IMG/VR virus record: IMGVR_UViG_3300008267_000074
Span: 1-49,588 of that record
Source of the DNA: a virus
DNA length: 49,588 nucleotides
Reading direction: 5' to 3' (one strand)
The notes under the pieces were generated by a model, which made no database searches, was not told the DNA's origin, and saw only the letters and a list, made by a program, of their open reading frames with translations. The translations under genes and the position numbers were made by a program. Positions 1 through 6,307 of this stretch are shown here, in pieces. The first letter of the stretch is position 1. Every line of letters begins with the position of its first letter.

Positions 1-675
1 TTATAATATGTTATTTATCTGCTTGTTTAGTAATAATTTGAATTTATCTTTATCTGTTAATGCTGGTGCATCTAATTGCACAGATAATGTGCCAGAAAGA
101 TTAATATACATTGAAACAGACACTAAATCGTTAGTATAAAAACTTGTACCATCTTGCATAATCATTATATCAAGAGTTATATAATCTATATCAGCAGATC
201 CATATTGGTTAAACGTTAATAACTTTGTTCCATCTGGATCAAAATAATTTACAGTTATGCTGCTGGAAGATAGAAAAACATTATTTACTTGATCTAGAAC
301 ATTTTGCACTGTGCCAGTAATATCTAAAGTACCGGGGATCCAATTTATACCATTCCATTTTAAATATTGACCGGGAATAGCATCAGAGGCGGAAACATCT
401 TGTAAGGCATTTATTGAAGCTGATAGTGAATCTTCATAATAAACTGAAGTAGTAACTTCCGTAACGTGCATGCGTTTTGCATGTATTGTATCTGTTATAT
501 ACGCATTACCATCAATATATAAACCGCTTGCTGTGACCGGAAAAGAAGAACTTACATGTCCACCATTTATTAAAGAGCCGGAAACATTAAATAAAAGATT
601 ATCTTCACTGTCTGTTTTTAAGATTTGTTTTTTAGTTAAAACGTCAGATATAAATCTAACTGGACGAACGGCCAT
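1..675 (-). CDS. Small fibre-type structural protein with shared C-terminal beta module
   Basis: This 224-residue protein is complete; its TAA stop occupies the first three bases of the window. Residues 1-60 resemble the N-terminus of the 1000-residue fibre two genes upstream (a D-x-L-LF-V-SG stretch followed by SG and SAS-type turns). The middle is Ser/Thr/Asn-rich, as in phage fibres. Residues 166-224 carry a beta-rich module (ITLDIMI, then YTNDLVSVSMYI, then VQLDAP, then FKLLLN) that also occurs in the 563- and 1000-residue fibres of this window. The start is supported by GAAGGA nine bases upstream, inside the last codons of the preceding gene. A virion fibre or fibre-cap role is inferred from the shared module and position; no enzymatic motif is visible. 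Confidence 0.6.
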   Translation of the reverse strand: MAVRPVRFISDVLTKKQILKTDSEDNLLFNVSGSLINGGHVSSSFPVTASGLYIDGNAYITDTIHAKRMHVTEVTTSVYYEDSLSASINALQDVSASDAIPGQYLKWNGINWIPGTLDITGTVQNVLDQVNNVFLSSSSITVNYFDPDGTKLLTFNQYGSADIDYITLDIMIMQDGTSFYTNDLVSVSMYINLSGTLSVQLDAPALTDKDKFKLLLNKQINNIL

Positions 676-678
676 TGT

Positions 679-939
679 TTATTTTCCTTCTTCAATGCCA
701 TATTCAGCTTTAATGGCCTTTAAATTTTTTAAAAAATCTGGACTGATGCCATGTAATTTTACTTTTCTATTTAATATATCTTTAACTAATAGCAAATCAG
801 CCTTTTGTTTTTTTAATTTTTTTATAACTTCTTCTTTATTTTCAAAACCTTCATTAGCTTCTTCACGAATCCGTTTAAGATTATTGCGGCAAATCATTAA
901 CCAATTAGTCACTTGCAGGAAAGAGAACTTATACTTCAT
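679..939 (-). CDS. Small basic helical protein, function unknown
   Basis: I do not recognise this 86-residue protein. It is Lys/Glu-rich and predicted helical, with a charged stretch around residues 20-60 (FENKEEVIKKLKKQKADLLL) that could form a coiled coil. The start overlaps the end of the preceding 67-residue gene by 11 bases and has an AAAGGA about ten bases upstream, so translational coupling is likely. It lies between two fibre-type genes, so it could be a fibre assembly chaperone comparable in position to small T4 fibre chaperones; that is inference from context only. There are no cysteine pairs, membrane segments or catalytic motifs. Confidence 0.6.
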   Translation of the reverse strand: MKYKFSFLQVTNWLMICRNNLKRIREEANEGFENKEEVIKKLKKQKADLLLVKDILNRKVKLHGISPDFLKNLKAIKAEYGIEEGK

Positions 940-1132
940 CTGGTAATTCCTTTTCTTGTTCTATCAATTCTATAATCTTATCGTATTTTTCTGCCATTTT
1001 ATCTATTATTTCTTCAAACTCAATTTTTCTGCTTAATAATGATACTTCTTTACGAAAATCTCCTGTATGCGGCAATATTTCGCGCATTATTTTATCAAAA
1101 TCCTTGATAAGATAGGTTATTTTGCGTTTCAT
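929..1132 (-). CDS. Small acidic coiled-coil protein, function unknown (start uncertain)
   Basis: This 67-residue, strongly helical protein has a heptad-like pattern in residues 33-62 (rich in E, K, I and L). It overlaps the next gene by 11 bases. The start is ambiguous. The ATG at 1130-1132 has an AGGA directly abutting it, which is too close to act as an SD. The next in-frame ATG (1085-1087, giving about 52 residues) has AAGGA 13 bases upstream. A copy of the AT-rich box seen before two fibre genes lies at 1134-1149, so a transcript starting there would favour the shorter form. Function is unknown; a fibre assembly or chaperone role is possible from position. Confidence 0.5.
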   Translation of the reverse strand: MKRKITYLIKDFDKIMREILPHTGDFRKEVSLLSRKIEFEEIIDKMAEKYDKIIELIEQEKELPDEV

Positions 1133-1133
1133 T

Positions 1134-1149
1134 CCTAATAAATAGTTTT
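1134..1149 (-). promoter_or_regulatory. Degenerate copy of the 16-bp upstream box
   Basis: On the minus strand this reads AAAACTATTTATTAGG, matching 13 of 16 positions of the box AAAACTAATTATTATA found exactly at 4284-4299 and 6242-6257. It follows the terminator at 1153-1184 and sits directly before the first possible start of the 67-residue gene. It could be a promoter for the 67/86/224-residue genes. AT-rich DNA makes a chance match quite possible. Confidence 0.3.
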
Positions 1150-1152
1150 ATT

Positions 1153-1184
1153 AAAAAGAAAGGGTGGCAAATCTTCTGCCACCC
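1153..1184 (-). terminator. Intrinsic terminator after the 1000-residue fibre gene
   Basis: The arms GGGTGGCA (1162-1169) and TGCCACCC (1177-1184) form a perfect 8-bp stem with a 7-base loop. On the minus strand the stem is followed by TTTCTTTTT. It begins 27 bases after the stop of the 1000-residue gene. The same stem sequence recurs after the 563-residue gene at 4426-4445. Confidence 0.85.
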
Positions 1185-1211
1185 AATCAAACGTACATAT
1201 TTATTATATTA

Positions 1212-4200
1212 TTATATTACCATTGTCCAAGCAGTACCGTTATGGAAATATAGATTAGTTCCTGATACTGCCATCATACCAACAGTACCAGCTGGTAATG
1301 GATTTTGAGCAGTTAACTTTATAACAGATGTAACATTCACCGATCCGGTAACAGTCAAAGAGCCGCTAGGAACAGTAACATTGTTGTTACTATCGGCAGT
1401 TAATTTAATACGTCCTTGACCATCGCTAATTATAACATTGTTATCAGTATTATTTATTGAAGAACCATTATTACCTCCAATAATAACGTTGTAGCTACCT
1501 GTAATTAAGCTAGTGCCCGCATTGTATCCCATAGCTACGTTAGAAGTACCATATACAAAATATTGCAACGCTCCATAACCAACTGCTGTATTTCTATGAT
1601 ACATTTTATTAGTGCTTAATGCAAAAGAACCTATTGCTACGTTTCTGTGAGCAGATGTTCCTGCGTTAGCGGCATAATATCCTATAGAAACGTTATCAGA
1701 CCCACCAGTTCCTTCACCATAATTTCCAGCAGCAGCATTAGAAAATGTATTAGAACCTATAGAAACGTTTTGTATACCATAGTCTCCAACTGCCGTCCAG
1801 AATGTAACTGCTTTTCCAATGCCAACGTTATCATAACCACCTGTAGCTCCACCATAAACTTTTGATCCTTGTAAGGCTATGAAAATATTATTTTGAGAAG
1901 AATTTCCATTAGAAATGTTTATACCATGAATACTTGCAGACTGAGAAGATGATAAATTATTTGCTCCGATAGCTGTTCTTAACGATGAAGTAAAGTTAGA
2001 GCTTGATACATAAGAAGATAAAACACTGCTACCCACAAAAGCATTAGAAGAGGTAATAACAGTTCCATCACCAAATGCGATACCAGTACTAGCTGTAATA
2101 CTAAACATGTTTCTTATACTACCACTAAGATATATGTTATAAATTTCAGTACTCGGGTTATTAGAGTTAGTATAAGCAGTTAATAAATTAGATAACACAA
2201 TAGAACCGTGTTTGCCGTTTACATGACCGCCATTAGAACCAATAATAATAGTATTATCGGTTTGCGAACTCAAACCATAACCGGCAGACATGCCGATTGC
2301 TATATTATTTGCTCCTCTTGGTAATTGTCCAAGAGCTAAAGATCCAATAGCCGTATTGTTATCTACACCAGATCCTCCTGTAAGTGCATTTAGGGCGTAA
2401 CTACCAAATGCCGCATTATATATACCAGCAACATTTTTATTTAATGCATACGATCCAACTGCGGTACACTGTGCAGCGCCGGGAGAAGAACCATAAACAG
2501 TACCACCGGATAATGCTGCATAACCAATCGCTACTATACCAGCACCATAAACATTTCTTCCAGTTTGACCACCGATAAATAACGTATCTGCTAATTCGTG
2601 ATGCCCTCTACCAATTCTTGCACCATATACTTGCATATCTTTACTAGAAGTAACGTTTCCAACAAATGAAACAGAAGAAGCATTTAATTGTGCAAATGAT
2701 GCTGAGACTTCTTGACCACTTACCGATGAACCGGTATAAGAGATGACACCATTTGATATTTGAAGATTATTACCGGCTCTAAATTGATTTCTTACATCAT
2801 TTGTAAATGTAGCAATAGCAGAACCAGTAGCAACATAAGACGCAGTAACTTTTGTTAATGAAGAACCATCACCTATATATTTTGAAGCTGATACATAATT
2901 ATTAGTTCTATCAATTTTAAATATATATGGACCAAAATCTAAAGTTTCGTTACTTATGTCTATTCTATTGGTACGCATTGTAATATAGCTACTAGCATCA
3001 CTTAAATCACCTAAAATTGCGCCTTTGGCGGCAATCAAGGTACCGCCATATAATTCTAATTGTCCTGAATCTATACGTATACCATTATCAAAATACGCTT
3101 TATCATCAAAAGTTTTACTACCATTAAAATTCTGATTACCGATACTTACGAATCCACATTCTGTACTGGAGGCAGAACGAAATGTTAAAGTACCAGTTTG
3201 ATTACTGACAGATAAAGTAAAAGGGTTACTAGTTCCAACACCGGGATCTCTTGTTAAAAGTAATGCTTTTGTTGGTGAATATTCTATTTGTAAACTAGCG
3301 GTAGCAATTGTAAATAAATTATTTGAAGATATGACACCATTAGAAATACTAATATTACTACCGGCTGTAAATTGCCCTCTAACTTCATTAGTGAAATCTT
3401 GTTTATTAACAAATGAACTAGAAACACTACTTGTTGTAGCATATGGAGTTAAAGCGCTGGTAATTTGTTGAGCGGTTATACCTCCAGTAGAGCTAATGGT
3501 ATTACCAGAAATAGTGACGTTATCTCCAGCAACTAATTGAGAGCTTATATCACTTAACTTAGCATAAGATGCTAAGGCGCTAGTTAATTCTGAATTAGTA
3601 ATACCCGGAGTATTATATGAAGCGCTTGTGTTAATTACATCTAATAATGTTTCATTTACGGCTATAAATCTAAATGGATTTCCAGCCGCACTTGGTGCAT
3701 CTATGTCAGCATAAAGATTTCCACCGCTAACAAATAAATGAATGCTAGCCATATCATTTTTATAAACACCATCATTGTTTGAATCAATTAATAAGTCTAC
3801 AGTAATATCTTTTAAATTATCTGACGCAAAATAATCAGATCCAGATGTTGCTAATTGTGTTAAATTAAGTCTAGTTAAACCATATGGCCCTAATGTTCCA
3901 AAATGTCTAAAACGAACAGCTTCATATGCATTTCTAATAATTGCGGCTTTTGTTTCAATAGATTGATCTATGGTGCGGATAGCAAGTTCCGCATTATACA
4001 TATTATCTGCTGTTAGAGGAACATTATTCAATGGTTGCGATGCAGAAAGCATCAAATTACCACTTACAATAACTTCGTTACCTGCCACGTGGAATAATAC
4101 TGTTCCATCATCTAAAACTTTTTTAATATATGTGTTAGAGCCACTTAAAATGATACTTGAATCATTTTTGGCTTCGACTGTACCTAGAATTTTAATATTT

Positions 4201-4214
4201 CTTGGGTCTGCCAT
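1212..4214 (-). CDS. Large tail-fibre/adhesin with YadA-head-like repeats
   Basis: This is a 1000-residue fibre-type protein rich in Ser, Asn, Gly and Thr. Residues 137-192 hold the beta module shared with the 224- and 563-residue proteins (DITVDLLID, then YKNDMASIHLFVSG, then DIDAP, then FRFIAVNE). Two blocks of short repeats, roughly residues 530-660 and 765-920, follow the pattern N-N/V-x-AIG-x-x-AL (NNTAIGSLAL, NVAIGSFAL, NVAMGYNAG), like the left-handed beta-roll head repeats of trimeric YadA-type adhesins. The C-terminus (GMMAVSGTNLYFHNGTAW) is a common fibre end motif. The start has AAGGAG ten bases upstream, preceded by a small hairpin, a T-run hairpin and a 16-bp box. It is transcribed before an intrinsic terminator, perhaps monocistronically. 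Likely a trimeric receptor-binding fibre. Confidence 0.8.
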   Translation of the reverse strand: MADPRNIKILGTVEAKNDSSIILSGSNTYIKKVLDDGTVLFHVAGNEVIVSGNLMLSASQPLNNVPLTADNMYNAELAIRTIDQSIETKAAIIRNAYEAVRFRHFGTLGPYGLTRLNLTQLATSGSDYFASDNLKDITVDLLIDSNNDGVYKNDMASIHLFVSGGNLYADIDAPSAAGNPFRFIAVNETLLDVINTSASYNTPGITNSELTSALASYAKLSDISSQLVAGDNVTISGNTISSTGGITAQQITSALTPYATTSSVSSSFVNKQDFTNEVRGQFTAGSNISISNGVISSNNLFTIATASLQIEYSPTKALLLTRDPGVGTSNPFTLSVSNQTGTLTFRSASSTECGFVSIGNQNFNGSKTFDDKAYFDNGIRIDSGQLELYGGTLIAAKGAILGDLSDASSYITMRTNRIDISNETLDFGPYIFKIDRTNNYVSASKYIGDGSSLTKVTASYVATGSAIATFTNDVRNQFRAGNNLQISNGVISYTGSSVSGQEVSASFAQLNASSVSFVGNVTSSKDMQVYGARIGRGHHELADTLFIGGQTGRNVYGAGIVAIGYAALSGGTVYGSSPGAAQCTAVGSYALNKNVAGIYNAAFGSYALNALTGGSGVDNNTAIGSLALGQLPRGANNIAIGMSAGYGLSSQTDNTIIIGSNGGHVNGKHGSIVLSNLLTAYTNSNNPSTEIYNIYLSGSIRNMFSITASTGIAFGDGTVITSSNAFVGSSVLSSYVSSSNFTSSLRTAIGANNLSSSQSASIHGINISNGNSSQNNIFIALQGSKVYGGATGGYDNVGIGKAVTFWTAVGDYGIQNVSIGSNTFSNAAAGNYGEGTGGSDNVSIGYYAANAGTSAHRNVAIGSFALSTNKMYHRNTAVGYGALQYFVYGTSNVAMGYNAGTSLITGSYNVIIGGNNGSSINNTDNNVIISDGQGRIKLTADSNNNVTVPSGSLTVTGSVNVTSVIKLTAQNPLPAGTVGMMAVSGTNLYFHNGTAWTMVI

Positions 4215-4230
4215 TTTAATAAATCTCCTT

Positions 4231-4243
4231 GCCTTTTAAGGGC
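4231..4243 (-). promoter_or_regulatory. Mini-hairpin fused to the SD of the 1000-residue fibre gene
   Basis: The minus strand reads GCCCTTAAAAGGC and is followed immediately by AAGGAG and the start codon. Pairing is weak (3 bp plus a possible 2 bp), but the position and the GGCAAGGA junction match the stronger GCCC-TGAT-GGGC hairpin before the 563-residue gene. Confidence 0.4.
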
Positions 4244-4249
4244 AAATAT

Positions 4250-4279
4250 AAAAAAAGCGCCAAGATAACCCATTGGCGC
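4250..4279 (-). terminator. T-run hairpin upstream of the 1000-residue fibre gene (terminator or leader)
   Basis: The arms GCGCCAA and TTGGCGC (4273-4279 with 4257-4263) form a 7-bp stem with a 9-base loop, followed on the minus strand by seven T. The preceding gene already has a terminator at 4420-4445, so this second one is not needed for it. It may instead be a 5' leader hairpin or an attenuator for the fibre gene, whose start is only 35 bases further on. Confidence 0.65.
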
Positions 4280-4283
4280 AAGA

Positions 4284-4299
4284 TATAATAATTAGTTTT
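4284..4299 (-). promoter_or_regulatory. 16-bp box AAAACTAATTATTATA, copy 1
   Basis: This is identical over 16 bases to 6242-6257. It lies 70 bases upstream of the start codon of the 1000-residue fibre, four bases before a GC-rich hairpin. The other copy lies 75 bases upstream of the 563-residue fibre in the same arrangement. A phage promoter core is the simplest reading. It is not the T4 late consensus TATAAATA. Confidence 0.5.
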
Positions 4300-4317
4300 T
4301 AAAAGGGGCAAAAGATA

Positions 4318-4410
4318 TGTCGAGCCAAGTGCTTGATATATCAGCCATATTTCATTCGGAAAATAAATTAAATTACAAATTATTAAGCCATTATTATAAC
4401 TGTCGAGCCA
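4318..4410 (-). repeat. Direct repeat TGGCTCGACA, two copies
   Basis: The 10-base sequence TGGCTCGACA (minus strand) occurs at 4318-4327 and 4401-4410, 83 bases apart, inside the intergenic region before the 1000-residue fibre. The TCGACA within it resembles a -35 element, and AATAAT follows the upstream copy after 16 bases. This could mark a promoter or a protein-binding site; the evidence is weak. Confidence 0.35.
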
Positions 4411-4419
4411 TAAACAAAT

Positions 4420-4445
4420 AAAAAAGGGTGGCATTTCTGCCACCC
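4420..4445 (-). terminator. Intrinsic terminator after the 563-residue fibre gene
   Basis: The arms GGGTGGCA (4426-4433) and TGCCACCC (4438-4445) form a perfect 8-bp stem with a 4-base loop, followed on the minus strand by six T. It begins 30 bases after the stop codon. Both arms are identical in sequence to the terminator at 1153-1184. Confidence 0.9.
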
Positions 4446-4475
4446 TCTCCTAACCTAATTTACTATTAGATTATA

Positions 4476-6167
4476 TTATACTAAGCCGCCATCTTTTTCG
4501 TTAACTGCAATTAAGCGGAATGCTGCGGTTGGAGTTGCTGGAGCATCGATTTGTACTTTCAATGCTGCGCCGTCTACATACATCTTGATAGCTACCAAGT
4601 CGTTTGTATAACCGGTGTTATCGGCATCTACCATTACGTCCAATGCGATATTTGCAATTTGTGCAACAGCGAATTGTGCGCCACCTTCTGTGGTTAAGTT
4701 TACAATTACTTGACCGCTGGTTAATGCGCCAGTAACTACGCAACGTAATGCATCGTACTTGTTGCTTAGATCGGTAGATTGTGTAGCAAATTTTGTGTCT
4801 AATGCGTGGATAGCATCGCTTACGTCAAATTTGCCATCTACTACTGGGGTGGTAATATTTGAGAATGCAGAGCCAGAAAGTTTCATTGCACCATCGAATG
4901 AAGCTTCGCCAGCTACATCTAAGCCAATGTCAGATACCCACTTACCTGCTGCGTTATCGTAAACAAAGCTTACGCCTGCGCCGTCTACTTCAATACCTGC
5001 ACCATCTGCTGCTGCGCCGTTAGCTGCGCCCTTAGCAATAGTTACAAGTTTATCGGTTACTTCAAGGTTTACGCTGTTAACGTATGTTAATTGACCGTTA
5101 ACTGTTAAGTTACCGCCAACTGTTACGTCACCAGAGAATGAACCGCTCTTTGCACCAACGATGTCTTGACCACCCATCTTAAGTTCGCCAGACATTGTGC
5201 GTGTACCATCAAGTTTCAAGAAGGTTAAGTCTTCTGCTGCACGGGCTGCTGCTTCTGCTGCTACAGCGCCGCTTGTGTAAGCTTGCAATGAGCTAGAAAG
5301 AGCATTGTCTTGTGCATCAACATATGTTTTAATAGCGCCAGAAAGAGCAGTTGTTGCTGCGTCTTGTGCTGCGTTAGCTGCATCAACATATGAAACGATG
5401 GCACCAGAAACGGTAGTGATTCTAGCATCTAATACGCCTTCAGCTGCTAATGCACGGGTACGTTCTGCTGCTACGGCACCAGAGAAAGAGGCAGACAATG
5501 CTGGTAATGAGCTACTTACCAATGTGTCAAATGCTGCTTCATTGAAGTCTAAACGTGCATCGAATGCGCCTGATAATGCCAAATCTTGTGCGTCAACGTA
5601 AGCCTTAATAGAGCTAGAATAATTTGTAAATTCTAAATCTTGTGCTGCGTTTTCAGCATCAATATAAGCTACTAAAGCACCAGATAATGCAGCAGTAGCA
5701 AGATCTTGTGCATCATTTTCTGCATCTACATAAGCTACAATAGAACTTGAAACACTGTTTAAGTTATTTTGTAATTGTGTATCGCCAGCGTTTACATAAG
5801 CAATTACTGCGCCAGATAATGCTGAAGTTGCTGCATCTTGTGCAGAATTACCAGCATCAACATAAGACTTCATGCTGCTAGATAATGCTGAATCGGCTGC
5901 AATACGTGCCAAAGCTTCTGCACTTAAAGCGCTCATAATAGCGCCAGAAAGAGCAGATGTTGCTGCATCTTGTGCAGAATTACCAGCATCAACATAAGAC
6001 TTGATAGCGCCAGATACGTCTGTTAATTGACCGTAGTTTACACCATCGGTGCTTACTGTACCAGCTGCTACGTTAGTTACTTTTTGACTGTTTACGTCTA
6101 AACCTTGTTCAAATTTTGCAGCTTGTGATGCTGTCAAAACTGTTAAAATCTTTAATGGATTAGCCAT
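4476..6167 (-). CDS. Ala-rich repeat fibre/stalk protein with shared C-terminal beta module
   Basis: This 563-residue protein has residues 50-320 built from degenerate repeats of the type SGAIKSYVDAGNSAQDAATS, a pattern typical of trimeric coiled-coil stalks. One pair is encoded by an exact 44-base DNA repeat with a 132-base (44-codon) period. After the stalk comes a region common in marine phage structural proteins (VGGNLTVNGQLTYVNS, then DKLVTIAKG, then DGAGIEVDG). Residues 507-563 are the module also found in the 224- and 1000-residue fibres. The gene is clearly richer in G+C than its neighbours: two 60-base lines I counted have 24 and 28 G+C, against 13-20 in two neighbouring lines. With its own upstream cassette and a strong terminator, it looks like a highly expressed single-gene transcript. 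The start has AAGGA 11-12 bases upstream. Confidence 0.75.
   Translation of the reverse strand: MANPLKILTVLTASQAAKFEQGLDVNSQKVTNVAAGTVSTDGVNYGQLTDVSGAIKSYVDAGNSAQDAATSALSGAIMSALSAEALARIAADSALSSSMKSYVDAGNSAQDAATSALSGAVIAYVNAGDTQLQNNLNSVSSSIVAYVDAENDAQDLATAALSGALVAYIDAENAAQDLEFTNYSSSIKAYVDAQDLALSGAFDARLDFNEAAFDTLVSSSLPALSASFSGAVAAERTRALAAEGVLDARITTVSGAIVSYVDAANAAQDAATTALSGAIKTYVDAQDNALSSSLQAYTSGAVAAEAAARAAEDLTFLKLDGTRTMSGELKMGGQDIVGAKSGSFSGDVTVGGNLTVNGQLTYVNSVNLEVTDKLVTIAKGAANGAAADGAGIEVDGAGVSFVYDNAAGKWVSDIGLDVAGEASFDGAMKLSGSAFSNITTPVVDGKFDVSDAIHALDTKFATQSTDLSNKYDALRCVVTGALTSGQVIVNLTTEGGAQFAVAQIANIALDVMVDADNTGYTNDLVAIKMYVDGAALKVQIDAPATPTAAFRLIAVNEKDGGLV
5827..6002 (-). repeat. 44-base exact direct repeat inside the stalk region
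   Basis: Positions 5827-5870 and 5959-6002 are identical and separated by a 132-base period. They encode the repeated stalk unit containing AGNSAQDAATSALSGA. Looser copies continue towards 5280. The in-frame period (44 codons) permits lengthening or shortening of the stalk by recombination. Confidence 0.85.
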
Positions 6168-6183
6168 TGTAATACTTTTCCTT

Positions 6184-6195
6184 GCCCATCAGGGC
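6184..6195 (-). promoter_or_regulatory. Mini-hairpin fused to the SD of the 563-residue fibre gene
   Basis: The minus strand reads GCCC-TGAT-GGGC (4-bp stem, 4-base loop) followed directly by AAGGA and the start codon. The same GGCAAGGA junction occurs before the 1000-residue gene. It may keep the SD exposed or protect the mRNA. Confidence 0.45.
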
Positions 6196-6199
6196 GGAT

Positions 6200-6240
6200 A
6201 AAAAAAGAGCATTTAAACTTAACTACAGTCTAAATGCGCT
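6200..6240 (-). terminator. T-run hairpin between the 361- and 563-residue genes (terminator or leader)
   Basis: GCATTTA (minus strand 6237-6231) pairs with TAAATGC (6215-6209), with one mismatch and two further pairs outside; the loop is about 15 bases. Seven T follow on the minus strand. It could terminate transcription from the 361-residue gene, whose stop is about 70 bases upstream, or be the leader hairpin of the 563-residue gene. Its arms differ in sequence from the hairpin at 4250-4279, but placement and T-run are the same. Confidence 0.65.
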
Positions 6241-6241
6241 G

Positions 6242-6257
6242 TATAATAATTAGTTTT
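6242..6257 (-). promoter_or_regulatory. 16-bp box AAAACTAATTATTATA, copy 2
   Basis: This is an exact copy of 4284-4299, placed one base before the hairpin and 75 bases upstream of the 563-residue fibre start. A promoter role is inferred from the matching position before two fibre genes. Confidence 0.5.
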
Positions 6258-6307
6258 ATTTTTAGGAAAAGTATTATTCTGTATTTTTGCTTAGTTAAAA
6301 ACCGAAA

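Larger units (their letters stand above)
4215..4475 (-). other. Intergenic region between two fibre genes: two hairpins, a 16-bp box and a direct repeat
   Basis: This 261-base stretch holds, in transcription order, an intrinsic terminator (4445-4420), two copies of TGGCTCGACA (4410-4401 and 4327-4318), a near-palindrome around GATATATC, the 16-bp box (4299-4284), a second T-run hairpin (4279-4250), a weak mini-hairpin (4243-4231) and the SD. An ORF of 75 codons spans it, but it runs through both hairpins and the next gene's SD, so I treat the region as non-coding and regulatory. Confidence 0.6.

Noticed and set aside
470-946. Plus-strand ORF of 158 codons
   Set aside because: It lies opposite two good minus-strand genes, has no SD and is Ser/Phe/Leu-rich as expected of an antisense shadow.
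1455-2620. Regularly spaced short repeats that could suggest a repeat array
   Set aside because: The similarity is at protein level (AIG repeats of a fibre) with degenerate DNA, no constant repeat and no spacers, so it is not a CRISPR array.
4216-4443. Minus-strand ORF of 75 codons between the 563- and 1000-residue genes
   Set aside because: It starts inside a terminator stem, runs through the second hairpin, the box and the SD of the next gene, has no SD of its own and an odd hydrophobic composition; I treat it as chance.
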